This document shows positions 1 to 8,335 of a stretch of 64,000 nucleotides of DNA, piece by piece. The position numbers and the translations under genes were made by a program. The stretch lies in the NCBI RefSeq assembly GCF_003432035.1, contig NZ_QOHO01000025.1:1-64000 (forward strand), in the 5' to 3' direction. This DNA is from Lacrimispora amygdalina. GTDB taxonomy: Bacteria > Bacillota > Clostridia > Lachnospirales > Lachnospiraceae. The number at the start of each line of letters is the position of its first letter. Positions within the stretch are counted from its first letter, which is position 1. The notes under the pieces were generated by a model. It did no database searches. It saw only the letters and a program-made list of their open reading frames with translations, and was not told the origin of the DNA.

Positions 1-19
1 TTTTATTGTACCGAGATAC

Positions 20-61
20 AACAAAAGCACAGTAGTTTAGGAACATATATAACTACTGTGC
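20..61 (-). terminator. Rho-independent terminator, minus strand
   Basis: An 11-bp perfect stem (27-37 with 51-61) with a 13-nt loop is followed on the minus strand by TTTTGTT. It would stop transcription arriving from the membrane-protein gene at 384-1424. Between that gene and the hairpin lies an IS110 remnant (172-303); the rest of 1-383 is AT-rich with nothing else I can recognise. Confidence 0.6.
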
Positions 62-171
62 ACATTTAAATTACAAACCATTAAATCTAGTTTCATCTTG
101 TTTTTAAATCTTATTTAATATTAAAAACTTGTGGTAAAACTCTTAGCGTAATCAAATTGTTTTTAACAACC

Positions 172-303
172 CAATTAACTCTTATTGAGTCCACAAGGGG
201 ACGACTGCCAATCTACAACAAACCAATAGACGAAAGTACAAGTTATTTCTTTTATTGGTTGTTGATGTAAACTCAGTATCAAATGGATTGCAAGTCATTT
301 CTA
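172..303 (-). mobile_element. IS110-family remnant: upstream non-coding part only
   Basis: This 130-bp stretch matches the DNA just upstream of the transposase start in the three larger IS110 copies (for example 5226-5355). It includes the long stem formed by 216-227 and 254-264 (CAACAAACCAAT against ATTGGTTGTTG). No transposase coding sequence remains. The bases between the stem arms differ from those in the other copies at the arm-proximal end, while the inner part (ACAAGTTATTTCT) is conserved. It marks a further, older insertion at the distal end of the array. Confidence 0.7.
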
Positions 304-383
304 GTCTTAACACTGGGTCTAAACTTATCAGGGTATGATCTAAAAATAGTCTTTTATAATTCCTCGTTTTATAAGGAATTGAT

Positions 384-1424
384 TCAAAAGTTTCTCTTTA
401 TGCATCCGGAAAGCTGCGATATTGCAAGCAACAGGAATGGAAACCCAAAAAGAAATAAATAACCGGGCACTACATAGATTCTGTGTTGGAGCAATACTAT
501 AACGGTAATACCCACTGATGTAATTCCAAAAAAGACAGTGGTCGCAGCAAGGAAAACCGAACGCAGTTTATTTATTGATAAAGAAATCATAAATTCTATA
601 CAACAAAATACTGCCGCACCTAGCCCAGCTACCAGCATACTGCTAATCATAACAATATTACATATAAACAAAGAACTAAGGAAACGAAATTCCATGTAGA
701 ACGGCTTGTAATAAACACCATTTATAAAAAGAGACACGGATAAGAGTATCATGGCTGTAATCGCTACTATACTGACGGCCCTGCTTTTTTTCCCTCCATA
801 ACATGGTCCCAGAAATAAACAACTAATAACCAGTATGCAGATGGCTGTGAGAATTAGACTGAAGGAAAAGGGATTATATGTAAAGGTATCTTTTATCCAT
901 AAGGTGATACCATATCCCACCCCCTTTCTCATACCATTTTTCTGTACAAATCCCAGTTTCAAGATTTGGGAGACAAGTAGGAACAATAAAGCCGCAAAAG
1001 TTCCTGCTATAGAGGTGATCCATCTCATTATTCTGTTGCTTGTGTTCTGCTGCACATCATATAAGGAAGCATTTTGCTCAGGAATACCGCCTATTTCATT
1101 AATTTCCTTCTGCATCAATGCCATAGAAACCGGCCAAGCAAAGAATGTCAAAATCAGAAATAACAGCTTCAAATTTTTAGGAGGCAACCCTGCTTTGCTC
1201 CTTTCCTGATCCAGCACAATACCAATTTTCCAAGACCAAAAATAGATATAGATTCCACAGGTAATCAGTTCAAACAGCAAAGATTTTATGCCCGATGTCT
1301 TTTTATCAGGCTTTGCAAGTTCATTAACCGTGTCAGTAATCTGCACAAGCCAATAAAATCCGTACAACCCCAAAGTTAATATCGTCAGTAAAACACACAG
1401 CAAGTAATTACGTTTTTTCACCAC
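384..1424 (-). CDS. DUF4234-like multi-pass membrane protein
   Basis: The protein has 346 residues. The N-terminal third resembles DUF4234: a hydrophobic helix rich in L, G, Y and W (about residues 8-27), a short charged loop with a TDTVNEL segment, then a second helix pair. About six more hydrophobic segments follow to the C terminus, so an integral membrane location is clear. The function of DUF4234 proteins is unknown. It lies last in the minus-strand array, just beyond a decayed immunity gene, and may be cargo or the resident neighbour of the toxin array. An overlapping plus-strand open frame is a shadow. Confidence 0.65.
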   Translation of the reverse strand: MVKKRNYLLCVLLTILTLGLYGFYWLVQITDTVNELAKPDKKTSGIKSLLFELITCGIYIYFWSWKIGIVLDQERSKAGLPPKNLKLLFLILTFFAWPVSMALMQKEINEIGGIPEQNASLYDVQQNTSNRIMRWITSIAGTFAALLFLLVSQILKLGFVQKNGMRKGVGYGITLWIKDTFTYNPFSFSLILTAICILVISCLFLGPCYGGKKSRAVSIVAITAMILLSVSLFINGVYYKPFYMEFRFLSSLFICNIVMISSMLVAGLGAAVFCCIEFMISLSINKLRSVFLAATTVFFGITSVGITVIVLLQHRIYVVPGYLFLFGFPFLLLAISQLSGCIKRNF

Positions 1425-1476
1425 TTAATTCTCCTCATCTCATTTATAATATAATTTACTCAAACTTCGCACTTGA

Positions 1477-1688
1477 CTAAGTGTCTATGCACTTTGAAAA
1501 TGCTTGAAAGTATGTATCACCTTCATTGTTTTTCAACAGTTTTATTCCCAATTCTAAAGTTTTTCTCTCATCTCTGTCTGACAATTCTATCATTGCTTCA
1601 ACAGTTACATCCATATCAAATTTTTTTCTATAATAGTTATTAACTCTTCTGTACTTTTGTCTCTTATATAACCATATTCATCCTCCAT
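1477..1688 (-). pseudogene. Decayed immunity gene, homologue of the one at 6039-6497
   Basis: Reading from ATG at 1688 gives MEDEYGYIRDKSTEELITII. Then a run of seven A residues (minus strand, near 1621-1627) shifts the frame. After a one-base correction the reading continues to RKTLELGIKLLKNNEGD and stops at 1477. This parallels MEDELEYIKRL..., NKTLELGIDILENNKGDDY of the immunity protein at 6039-6497, but only the first half of that protein (about 70 of 152 residues) is present. It is a frameshifted, truncated paralogue and the best evidence for a fifth toxin-immunity pair. Confidence 0.75.
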
Positions 1689-1705
1689 TTTTGATTCCCC
1701 TTTCA

Positions 1706-1771
1706 TCATTTTACTGCTTTTAATATAATAGTGCTGCAATATGGTATTCCATCACTGTCTATTATCCACCA
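1706..1771 (-). pseudogene. Tail of a decayed toxin, homologue of the toxin at 6511-6978
   Basis: In one frame ending at TGA (1706-1708) the DNA reads WWIIDSDGIPYCSTIILK then AVK. The toxin at 6511-6978 ends RWKILDDGTPYLATVILK then PIK. Only about 22 codons survive; upstream the DNA runs straight into the 3' end of the pentapeptide immunity gene. With the immunity remnant just downstream (ATG at 1688) it preserves the toxin-then-immunity order of the intact pair at 6-7 kb. Confidence 0.65.
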
Positions 1772-1995
1772 GCTCTCTGATTAAAAATACTACCGCAAAG
1801 AGAAGCACCGCTTAAATAAACTTTTGAAAAATCACAATTATTAAATGTAATCTCTAAAAAGCTACTGTTATTCAAATCATATGGAGAAAAATCAATATTA
1901 TTTATGGTAACATCCTGATAAATTAAACTACATTTCTCTTTTGTTTTTCCTAAAGAATATTCCGTATATTTTTGAAGATTGGTAATTAAATCCAT
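1762..1995 (-). CDS. Pentapeptide-repeat-like immunity protein, probably 3'-truncated
   Basis: This 77-residue protein starts 9 bases after the stop of the frameshifted toxin at 2005-2456, with AAGGAGG a few bases before ATG. The second half shows loose A(D/N)FxxS-type spacing (NIDFSPYDLNNSSF, NNCDFSKVYLSGASL), the pattern of pentapeptide repeats. Its 3' end overlaps the decayed toxin tail at 1706-1771, so the last codons (FNQRAGG) are probably a recombination product and the original protein was longer. Its role as immunity partner is inferred from position only. Confidence 0.5.
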   Translation of the reverse strand: MDLITNLQKYTEYSLGKTKEKCSLIYQDVTINNIDFSPYDLNNSSFLEITFNNCDFSKVYLSGASLCGSIFNQRAGG

Positions 1996-2004
1996 ATAAC
2001 CTCC

Positions 2005-2456
2005 TTATGGCCAAGTAACTATTTTATCCATCAAATTTAAATCTGAAAGCTTCTCAAGAAGTTCAGCCTTATGCAATGAACTTAAATTTGATGTATCAAG
2101 AATCACAAATTCACCTTCACTTAAAGATTTATTAATAGATCTAAGTGAACTTTCTAGTGTATATCCTCCTTTTTTAGGTTTAAAGTTAGAATTAAATGAT
2201 TTAACATCCCACGCTTGACCATTGGCGTCAAAAAAATTCTGCTTTTCCAGAAGGATCTCTTACAATAGGTCCTTTGATTTTTCCACTTTCTTCTACATTT
2301 AGTCCAACTGTACGTTCATGTATTCCTTTTTCAATATCTATTGGTCTATTTGAACCTGTATGTGCTGGATCTTTAGCCAAAGAATCTAACTCAGTGGAAG
2401 TTCTACCGCCTGTATAATTACCTTCTATGTCATATAGCGGTTTACCCGCCCCCTCA
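2005..2456 (-). pseudogene. Orphan nuclease-like toxin tip, frameshifted
   Basis: From the junction (2442-2456, reading PPEGAGK) an open frame runs GNYTGGRTSTELDSLAKDP, IHERTVGLNVEESGKIKGP, DPSGKAEFF. A run of seven T residues on the coding strand (2231-2237) breaks it. After deleting one T it continues DANGQAWDVKSF to a stop at 2005. The segment FFDANGQAWDVK resembles contact-dependent toxin tips with a PD-(D/E)xK-like nuclease core (an Asp followed by DVK); the exact family is not certain. No start codon or promoter precedes it, only an IS110 remnant. The frameshift may be decay or a homopolymer sequencing error. Confidence 0.65.
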
Positions 2457-2546
2457 GGTGGAGTACTGAGATATGCGACGAACAGTGAAGTTTTATATTC
2501 GATTAAAAAAAGTATAGAACATCTTCGTGCTATTTTTAAGGAAAAA

Positions 2547-2785
2547 CTACTGTTCTTCTTCCCATATCGGTTCCCGATATTCTGTCTTATTTTTCATCAT
2601 TCCGTAAACAATGTTTACCAATCGGCGCATGATACAGACCAGTGCCTGAGACTTTGTTTTTCCTTCGCCGATTTTTCGCATGTAATACTCGTAAAATATC
2701 GGATGATTGGGTGCTCCATTCTTTGGTTTTGACACCATGGTCACTGCCAGGAAATAGAACAGTCCATGCAATTGTCGGTTCCCTT
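2547..2785 (-). pseudogene. IS110-family transposase remnant, C-terminal end
   Basis: Only the last ~75 codons of the transposase remain, from RQLHGLFYF-type sequence to KNKTEYREPIWEEEQ. They are nearly identical to the ends of the larger copies at 3936, 7116 and 11719. Homology stops near 2785, about 60 bp from the end of the next immunity gene. Downstream (2457-2546) the element's right end is intact and abuts the toxin junction at 2456/2457, as in the other copies. The rest of the element has been deleted. Confidence 0.85.
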
Positions 2786-2848
2786 AATTCGATTCTTTAC
2801 CCTACTTTAACTCCTTTAAAAAGGTTTTTTAATCAATCTGATAGTTTT

Positions 2849-3316
2849 CTATTCACGTGGATTTTTATAACACCATTCTGAGTCAAAATTCTCACTCTTA
2901 GCTATTTTTTCAATATCCATGAATGTATAATGCCATTTTAATTCATCATAAAATATGTCGTCCAAATTTAATTTCAAATACTCATATATAAAATTTAAGA
3001 GCATTTTACATGACCTAAAATCCTCAATATTTATACATTGCTGATAGTTATTTTTCTCATCAATAAAATTAAACATTCCATCTACCATATTATGAACATC
3101 ATTATACACATACATGATAAATTGATTATCAGTCTCCACTTCAGTATCTTTAAGAACAAATGTTACATATTCATATGTTCCATTATTATTCTTTTCATAT
3201 TCCATTCCATCTAAACAAATAATACTTGCTTTGTTAGCTGCACACCTGATATCATATATTAACTTATCAAAGTCAAATTTCTCCTTCTTCTTTAAAAGTA
3301 TTCCAGATAACCCCAT
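2849..3316 (-). CDS. Putative immunity protein of toxin pair 2
   Basis: This 155-residue acidic, AT-rich protein starts in a TAATG overlap with the toxin stop at 3316, implying translational coupling. I recognise no family; it has alternating charged and aromatic segments, no signal peptide and no membrane helix. Assignment rests on its place immediately 3' of a nuclease-like toxin tip, the standard order in polymorphic toxin loci. Confidence 0.55.
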   Translation of the reverse strand: MGLSGILLKKKEKFDFDKLIYDIRCAANKASIICLDGMEYEKNNNGTYEYVTFVLKDTEVETDNQFIMYVYNDVHNMVDGMFNFIDEKNNYQQCINIEDFRSCKMLLNFIYEYLKLNLDDIFYDELKWHYTFMDIEKIAKSENFDSEWCYKNPRE

Positions 3317-3789
3317 TACTTAACCATTCCTTTCAATTCATTTATATCATTAACAACAGTAACACCCATATCTTTTATCCGTTCTAGCAATTTCACATTA
3401 TTCGGATTAGCCATATCTATAGGTTCACCAATATACAATATAGCCTGCTTGTTCCCAGTATTTATATATGTATTTTTAGTACTATCAATATACTTATATA
3501 ATTGCTTTTCTTTTACCGATGAAATTGATGCTTTTACTTCAATTAGGCTATTTTCTGTTGCAACATCAATATCTCCCAAAAGATTTCCATTAGAAGACTT
3601 AATTTTATTACCAAAATCTGTTATTGTGGCATCAGTATTATTTTTTATGAAATCTGCTACTTTTGCCTCTGTACTTACTCCAATATCTGCACTATCTAAA
3701 TTCTTACTTATTGAATCAGCAATAGATTGTGATGTTTGTTTTGGAACTCGTATTACTGTACCTGATTCATTGACATAATCTACAAACAT
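3316..3789 (-). CDS. Orphan PD-(D/E)xK-like nuclease toxin tip
   Basis: 157 residues from the first ATG; the frame stays open upstream through VAYLSTPPEGTGEAGKSSL to beyond 3866, so the ATG is not a natural start but the middle of a C-terminal tip. Residues ~70-95 (GNLLGDIDVATENSLIEVKAS) carry an Asp and, 13 residues later, an ExK, followed by KQLYKYI: the arrangement of a PD-(D/E)xK restriction-endonuclease-like fold. An IS110 copy lies just upstream. Its stop overlaps the immunity start. Without an N-terminal delivery module or promoter it is probably silent unless recombined onto a core gene. Confidence 0.65.
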   Translation of the reverse strand: MFVDYVNESGTVIRVPKQTSQSIADSISKNLDSADIGVSTEAKVADFIKNNTDATITDFGNKIKSSNGNLLGDIDVATENSLIEVKASISSVKEKQLYKYIDSTKNTYINTGNKQAILYIGEPIDMANPNNVKLLERIKDMGVTVVNDINELKGMVK

Positions 3790-3935
3790 ATCTGTTTCTT
3801 TTACAATATTTAAAGAACTTTTACCAGCCTCACCCGTCCCCTCAGGTGGAGTACTGAGATATGCGACAAACGGTGATTTTTTGTATTCAATTAAAAAAAT
3901 TATAGCACGTCTTTGTTCTGTTTTTAATAAAAAAA

Positions 3936-5162
3936 TTACTGTTCTTCTTTTGGAATCGGTTCCAGATATTCCGTCTTATTTTTCATCATTCCGTACACAA
4001 TGTTCACCAAACGGCGCATGATACAGACCAATGCCTGAGACTTTGTCTTTCCTTCACCGATTTTTCGCATGTAATACTCATAAAATACTGGATGATTGGG
4101 TATTCCGTTCTTTGGCTTGGAAACCATTGTTACCGCCAGGAAATAAAAAAGTCCATGTAACTGACGGTTTCCTTGTCTGGAGCTTTGTTCCTTGCCTTTT
4201 CCGGCAGAACTGAACTTTACAGGTGCCACTCCTGCAAATCTTGCCAGTTTGTCTGCACTGGGAAATCTTCGGATATCTCCGATTTCTGCAATCAGCTTAC
4301 TGGCTATGGAAGTTCCAATTCCTGGCATACTGGTTAGTTTATAATCAAAACTAAGCAGGATCTTTTCGATTTCTTGATCAAGTCCTGCCAATTCTTCTTT
4401 CTGATGTTCCAAGTCCCGTACCAGACTTGTTGTGATAAAATCTCTGGATTCCTGATATTCCCGAAAGGTATTTCCATCATTCTGAACGCAATCTAGAATC
4501 AGCTCCGCTTTATCTTTCTTGGCAATACGGGATATTTCCTTAAATTCGATTGTTAGTTCTTCTGCTGTCTTACCCTGCAAATGAACAGGGGATGGGTAGG
4601 CTTTCCAGAAATACATGGCACATTTCCCGTCTATCTCGCTGAAAAACTTACTGTAGCTGGGGTATGCCATGGATATCTGCTCATGGAGTCCGTTCTTAAA
4701 CCGGATTCCGTCTTTGACCAGTAAATCTCTCCGATTTACCAGTTGTGACAACGTCCATTCGTTATCTTTTGGCTTTGCATCCGGCAACGTATGCAACTGG
4801 TTAATCAAAACCGTTGCCACACAATACGCATCATGCTCATCATTTTTGCGTAACATGGGTGCACTTTTTCTCTGGTCATAAGCCAGGGCAGGATTAATGT
4901 CTTTTACAACATATCCTCTTTCAATCAACCAGACAGCTAAGCTTCTGCCGTAGCCATAAGCATTTTCCAATCCATAAATGGGTTCAAGCCCAAGATGACG
5001 GGATTTTCTGTTCACCTTTTCTGCCAGCTTTTTAAATTCACTGGGCTTGTTTTCTATGACGACTACCTCTAACTTTTCATTCCAGCAGTTCACCATTACT
5101 GCGGTATGACTTTCCTTATGCAGGTCAATTCCTACATAAAGCAGATTTTCTCTTTTCTGCAA
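3936..5162 (-). CDS. IS110-family transposase (copy A)
   Basis: DEDD-type recombinase: the N-terminal RuvC-like domain starts YVGIDLHKESHTAV (first Asp) and ends near residue 160. A coiled middle is followed by the C-terminal Transposase_20 domain with SMPGIGTSIASKLIAEIGD and the Ser-bearing EQSSRQGNRQL. The frame is open far upstream to 5534, but the best start is TTG at 5162, about seven bases after GGAGGG and conserved in all copies. This gives 408 residues, usual for the family, and the same length as copy C. IS110 proteins cut and join through a structured RNA encoded beside the gene. The right end lies at 3845, touching the toxin-tip junction. Confidence 0.9.
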   Translation of the reverse strand: MQKRENLLYVGIDLHKESHTAVMVNCWNEKLEVVVIENKPSEFKKLAEKVNRKSRHLGLEPIYGLENAYGYGRSLAVWLIERGYVVKDINPALAYDQRKSAPMLRKNDEHDAYCVATVLINQLHTLPDAKPKDNEWTLSQLVNRRDLLVKDGIRFKNGLHEQISMAYPSYSKFFSEIDGKCAMYFWKAYPSPVHLQGKTAEELTIEFKEISRIAKKDKAELILDCVQNDGNTFREYQESRDFITTSLVRDLEHQKEELAGLDQEIEKILLSFDYKLTSMPGIGTSIASKLIAEIGDIRRFPSADKLARFAGVAPVKFSSAGKGKEQSSRQGNRQLHGLFYFLAVTMVSKPKNGIPNHPVFYEYYMRKIGEGKTKSQALVCIMRRLVNIVYGMMKNKTEYLEPIPKEEQ

Positions 5163-5540
5163 TTCTCTCCCTCCAAATCTTGTTTCCATCCGATCAGTTC
5201 CTGTACCGGCAACCTCAGATGACAGCGTTAACTCTTCACGAGTCCGCAAGGGGGCGACAGCCAATCTACAACAAACCAATGGGTGGTAGGACAAGTTATT
5301 TCTTTTATTGGTTGTTGATGTTAACTCTGTATGGAATGGATTGCAAGTCATTTCTGTATTTGTTTTTAGGAGAAGAAAAGGCAGAAAAAAGAATAGAAAC
5401 GGGAGCCACAGAAAGAGTGTTTTTTTACCCCCTGTAACCCCCGGCAGCACCATTTTACCATAGAACCCTTTTGCTGTAAATTCATGGTTCACCATGAACC
5501 ATAGGGTAGATGATCTGGCTAAGTTTCTGATCAAATCAGA
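5163..5540 (-). ncRNA. Candidate IS110 bridge RNA region, copy A
   Basis: The 380 bp before the transposase start are conserved in copies A, B and C and partly at 172-303, although the ATG-initiated frames there are not shared. A long stem pairs 5269-5280 with 5307-5317 (one bulge). Its loop is variable next to the arms and constant in the middle. A second element at about 5485-5503 is an 8-bp perfect inverted repeat, ATGGTTCA/TGAACCAT. IS110-group elements encode their bridge RNA in this position. The RNA ends and the left end of the element cannot be fixed by eye. Confidence 0.4.
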
Positions 5541-5541
5541 A

Positions 5542-5799
5542 TTAATATACCACTTTCAGTTTGCCCTGTGTCGCAAGATATTGCCCCTGTGTGACCTTTA
5601 AATACGATGGTAGAACATGTATGCCATTCAGGCGATGAAAAGCCTTGTTGGCAACTCTAAAAAACATAGGCTTTTTCCGTTGCACCTGATAACTGTTTGG
5701 ATTGCTATTGCCTCCTGTTCGTCTTCCTGTTGCTTTTTCAGAAAAATATCGCATATAGGCCAGTTTTTCATATCCCTCAAGTCGCACAATCGCAACCAT
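5542..5799 (-). CDS. Small unrecognised ORF in the repeated segment, doubtful
   Basis: This is an 85-codon frame upstream of IS110 copy A, with basic N-terminal text (SEKATGRRTGGN) and LKVTQGQYLATQGK near the end. The same DNA occurs upstream of copy C (13322-13580) and copy B (about 8720-8975). In C the first ~40 codons stay in frame and then meet a stop; in B the frame breaks after ~20 codons. This suggests a decaying gene fragment of an older mobile element rather than a working gene. I do not recognise the family. Confidence 0.25.
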   Translation of the reverse strand: MVAIVRLEGYEKLAYMRYFSEKATGRRTGGNSNPNSYQVQRKKPMFFRVANKAFHRLNGIHVLPSYLKVTQGQYLATQGKLKVVY

Positions 5800-5853
5800 T
5801 TATAAATTCCTGAACTGGTAAATACTCGCCTTATTTTGCTTCAAAAGCAGGGA

Positions 5854-6053
5854 TGAACCATGGGGTCGAAAATGATGCAGGTTAAAGAGCTGGGGTCAAA
5901 AACTTCCCCGACTCAGCTTACATCAGCCCGCAATGCGGGCTGATAGGACTTTTTTATCGGGGTCGGAATTCTGGCATTGGGGTCGTAAGCGTGGTCGTAA
6001 GCGCAAGAAATTCCCATTAATGCAGAAGATTTACGGAGTCACGTACGACCCCT
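5854..6053. repeat. 200-bp repeat with reiterated GGGGTC words
   Basis: This segment has GGGGTC at about 5855, 5888, 5959 and 5980 in one direction and CGACCCC at 6046-6053 in the other, plus an internal hairpin CAGCCCGC/GCGGGCTG near 5925-5943. A second, slightly diverged copy lies at 9034-9222. Multiple short repeats near an end are typical of IS21-family termini, so this may be the end of a lost IS21-like element; that link is a guess. It overlaps the 3' end of the immunity gene at 6039. Confidence 0.5.
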
Positions 6054-6497
6054 AGCATTAATGTTCTCTTCAAATTCTGTAAAATAATCAATTATTTTAT
6101 TTTGTTCAAATTCATCTAAATTATGATATCTTTCCAATAATAAATTTAATAACTCATCTGGTATTTGAATATTTGTCTTTTTATAAATATCAATAGATAC
6201 TTCAGACATTATATCTCCTAATAGTACTACTCCAATATCAGCTTTTCGTTTGTAGATGCAGCCCAATGTTTTCATCGGATTAATATCATATATAATATCA
6301 AAAACGGTAGCTTGCAAATAATCATCACCCTTATTATTTTCAAGAATATCTATACCTAATTCAAGGGTTTTATTAATATCTCTATTATATAACTCAAGCA
6401 ATGCTGCACTAGTTTCCTCAAATCCAAAAATATCTTGTATTATTTCAATTAACTTACTTGTCTCCAATCTTTTGATATATTCTAATTCATCTTCCAT
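6039..6497 (-). CDS. Putative immunity protein of toxin pair 3
   Basis: This 152-residue, acidic, probably all-helical protein (repeated leucine-rich segments such as SKLIEIIQDIF and DELLNLLLERYHNLDEF) has no recognised family. It begins 13 bp after the toxin stop. A frameshifted half-length paralogue sits at 1477-1688 beside a matching toxin tail, so this toxin-immunity pair has existed at least twice in the array. The last three codons lie in the GGGGTC repeat, so the native C terminus may have been replaced. Confidence 0.55.
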   Translation of the reverse strand: MEDELEYIKRLETSKLIEIIQDIFGFEETSAALLELYNRDINKTLELGIDILENNKGDDYLQATVFDIIYDINPMKTLGCIYKRKADIGVVLLGDIMSEVSIDIYKKTNIQIPDELLNLLLERYHNLDEFEQNKIIDYFTEFEENINARGRT

Positions 6498-6510
6498 ACA
6501 ACAACCTCCA

Positions 6511-6978
6511 TTATTTAATAGGTTTTAGTATTACTGTAGCCAAATAAGGCGTACCATCATCTAATATCTTCCATCTGCTAACGACTTGAATATTTCCAGT
6601 AGATCCTTCAATATAACTTATAATTTCCGTATTACCGATCTTTGCAGACTTAGCTGCTTCTAATAACTCTTCAGCTATCATCTGATTATTCTCAGCATTG
6701 TCCAATATGCCAGCATTATTTAGTGTTTTGCTCATTTCCTGTGATCTCTGATAATTGTGCAGTTTATCTTCAATCGATTTAAGCTCATTTTTCATATTTT
6801 TATTAAAGATTTCTGGATTAGTTTTCTTTATATTTTTCAACTCATTTATTCGTGATTTAACAGCATCAACATCTAATTCAACTTTTCCTCTCATATATGT
6901 ATCAATTTTACCTGTATTAATCTGTGCATTACCATCAGTATAAACTTTTACAGGATGACTAGAACCTGGTGGTGTCAC
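6511..6978 (-). CDS. Orphan toxin tip of pair 3, activity unknown
   Basis: The frame opens with GTG at 6978 but extends in frame through YLSTPPEGTGVAGKSSLKTT to a TGA near 7042; it is a C-terminal tip rather than a whole protein. It consists of a short linker, a helical charged middle (residues ~30-110) and a C-terminal section with NIQVVSRWKILDDGTPYLAT and VILKPIK. I do not recognise a nuclease motif. Its last 20 residues recur in the decayed copy at 1706-1771. IS110 copy B precedes it and its immunity gene follows. Confidence 0.55.
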   Translation of the reverse strand: MTPPGSSHPVKVYTDGNAQINTGKIDTYMRGKVELDVDAVKSRINELKNIKKTNPEIFNKNMKNELKSIEDKLHNYQRSQEMSKTLNNAGILDNAENNQMIAEELLEAAKSAKIGNTEIISYIEGSTGNIQVVSRWKILDDGTPYLATVILKPIK

Positions 6979-7115
6979 TTCAGTAGTCTTTAGACTACTT
7001 TTACCAGCAACCCCCGTCCCCTCAGGTGGAGTACTGAGATATCAGACGAATGGTAAAAATCTTTATTCAATTAAAAAATTATAGCACGTCTTTGTGCTGT
7101 TTTTAAATAGAAAAA

Positions 7116-8335
7116 TTACTGTTCCTCTTCTCGAATTGGTTCACGGTATTCCGTCTTGTTTTTCATCATTCCATACACAATGTTCACCAAACGACGCATG
7201 ATACAGACCAGCGCTTGAGACTTTGTCTTTCCTTCACCGATTTTTCTCATGTAATAGTCATAAAATACCGGGTGATTGGGTATTCCGTTCTTTGGCTTGG
7301 AAACCATGGTTACTGCCAGGAAATAAAACAATCCATGCAACTGGCGGTTTCCCTGTCTGGAACTTTGCTCCTTTCCTTTCCCGGCAGAACTGAACTTTAC
7401 AGGAGCTACTCCTGCAAATCTTGCCAGCTTATCTGCATTGTGAAACCTTCGGATATCTCCGATTTCTGCAATCAACTTACTTGCTATTGAAGTTCCGATA
7501 CCTGGCATGCTGGTCAGTTTGTAATCAAAACTAAGCAGGATTTTCTCGATTTCTTTATCAAGCCCTGCCAATTCTTCTTTCTGATGCTCCAAGTCCCGTA
7601 CCAGACTTGTTGTAATAAAATCTCTGGATTCCTGATATTCCCGTAGGGTATTTCCATCATTTTGAACACAATCCAGAATTAATTCTGCCTTATCTTTCTT
7701 GGAAATACGAGCTATTTCCTTAAATTCGATTGTTAGGTCTTCTGACGTCTTTCCCTGCAAATGAACAGGGGATGGGTACAGAAATACATGGCACATTTTC
7801 CGTCTATCTCGCTAAAGAACTTACTGTAGCTAGGATACGCCATGGATATCTGCTCATGGAGTCCGTTCTTAAACCGAATACCGTCTTTCACCAGTAAATC
7901 TCTTCGATTTACCAGTTGTGACAACGTCCATTCGTTATCTTTTGGCTTTGCATTCGGCAAAGTATGTAATTGGTTAATTAAAACCGTTGCAACACAATAC
8001 GCATCATGCTCATCATTTTTACGGAGCATAGGTGCACTTTTTCTCTGGTCATAAGCCAGAGCTGGATTAATGTCTTTTACAATGTAACCTTTTTCAATCA
8101 GCCAGACAGCTAAACTTCTGCCGTAGCCGTATGCATTCTCCAATCCGTAAATGGGTTCAAGCCCAAGGTGATTGGATTTTCTGTTTACCTTTTCTGCCAG
8201 CTTTCTAAATTCACTGGGCTTGTTTTCTATGACGACTACCTCTAACTTTTCATTCCAGCAGTTCACCATCACTGCGGTATGACTTTCCTTATGCAGGTCA
8301 ATCCCTACATAAAGCAGATTTTCTCTTTTCTGCAA
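7116..8335 (-). pseudogene. IS110-family transposase (copy B), frameshifted
   Basis: This is a full-length match to copies A and C from the conserved TTG at 8335 to the stop at 7116, but split near 7777. Where copy A reads GGGTAGGCTTTCCAGAAAT, copy B lacks seven bases (GGCTTTC), which shifts the frame after the KCAMYF segment. Both halves otherwise keep the DEDD and Transposase_20 motifs, so the loss is recent. The right end again abuts the toxin-tip junction at 7024/7025. It is inactive as a protein source but could be mobilised in trans by A or C. Confidence 0.9.

Noticed and set aside
835-1209. 124-codon plus-strand frame
   Set aside because: Antisense shadow of the DUF4234-like gene with no ribosome site.
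3822-3866. FVAYLSTPPEG as a conserved protein motif of the carrier
   Set aside because: The conservation is at DNA level across the IS110 right end, copy B has an in-frame TGA there, and the intact carrier reads AKVAIEG instead; only EG(A/T)G onwards is shared coding sequence.
5163-5534. Longer transposase reading for IS110 copy A, adding 124 residues at the N terminus
   Set aside because: The extension is not in register in copies B and C and covers conserved structured DNA; the TTG with GGAGGG upstream gives equal lengths in A and C and begins right before the DEDD domain.
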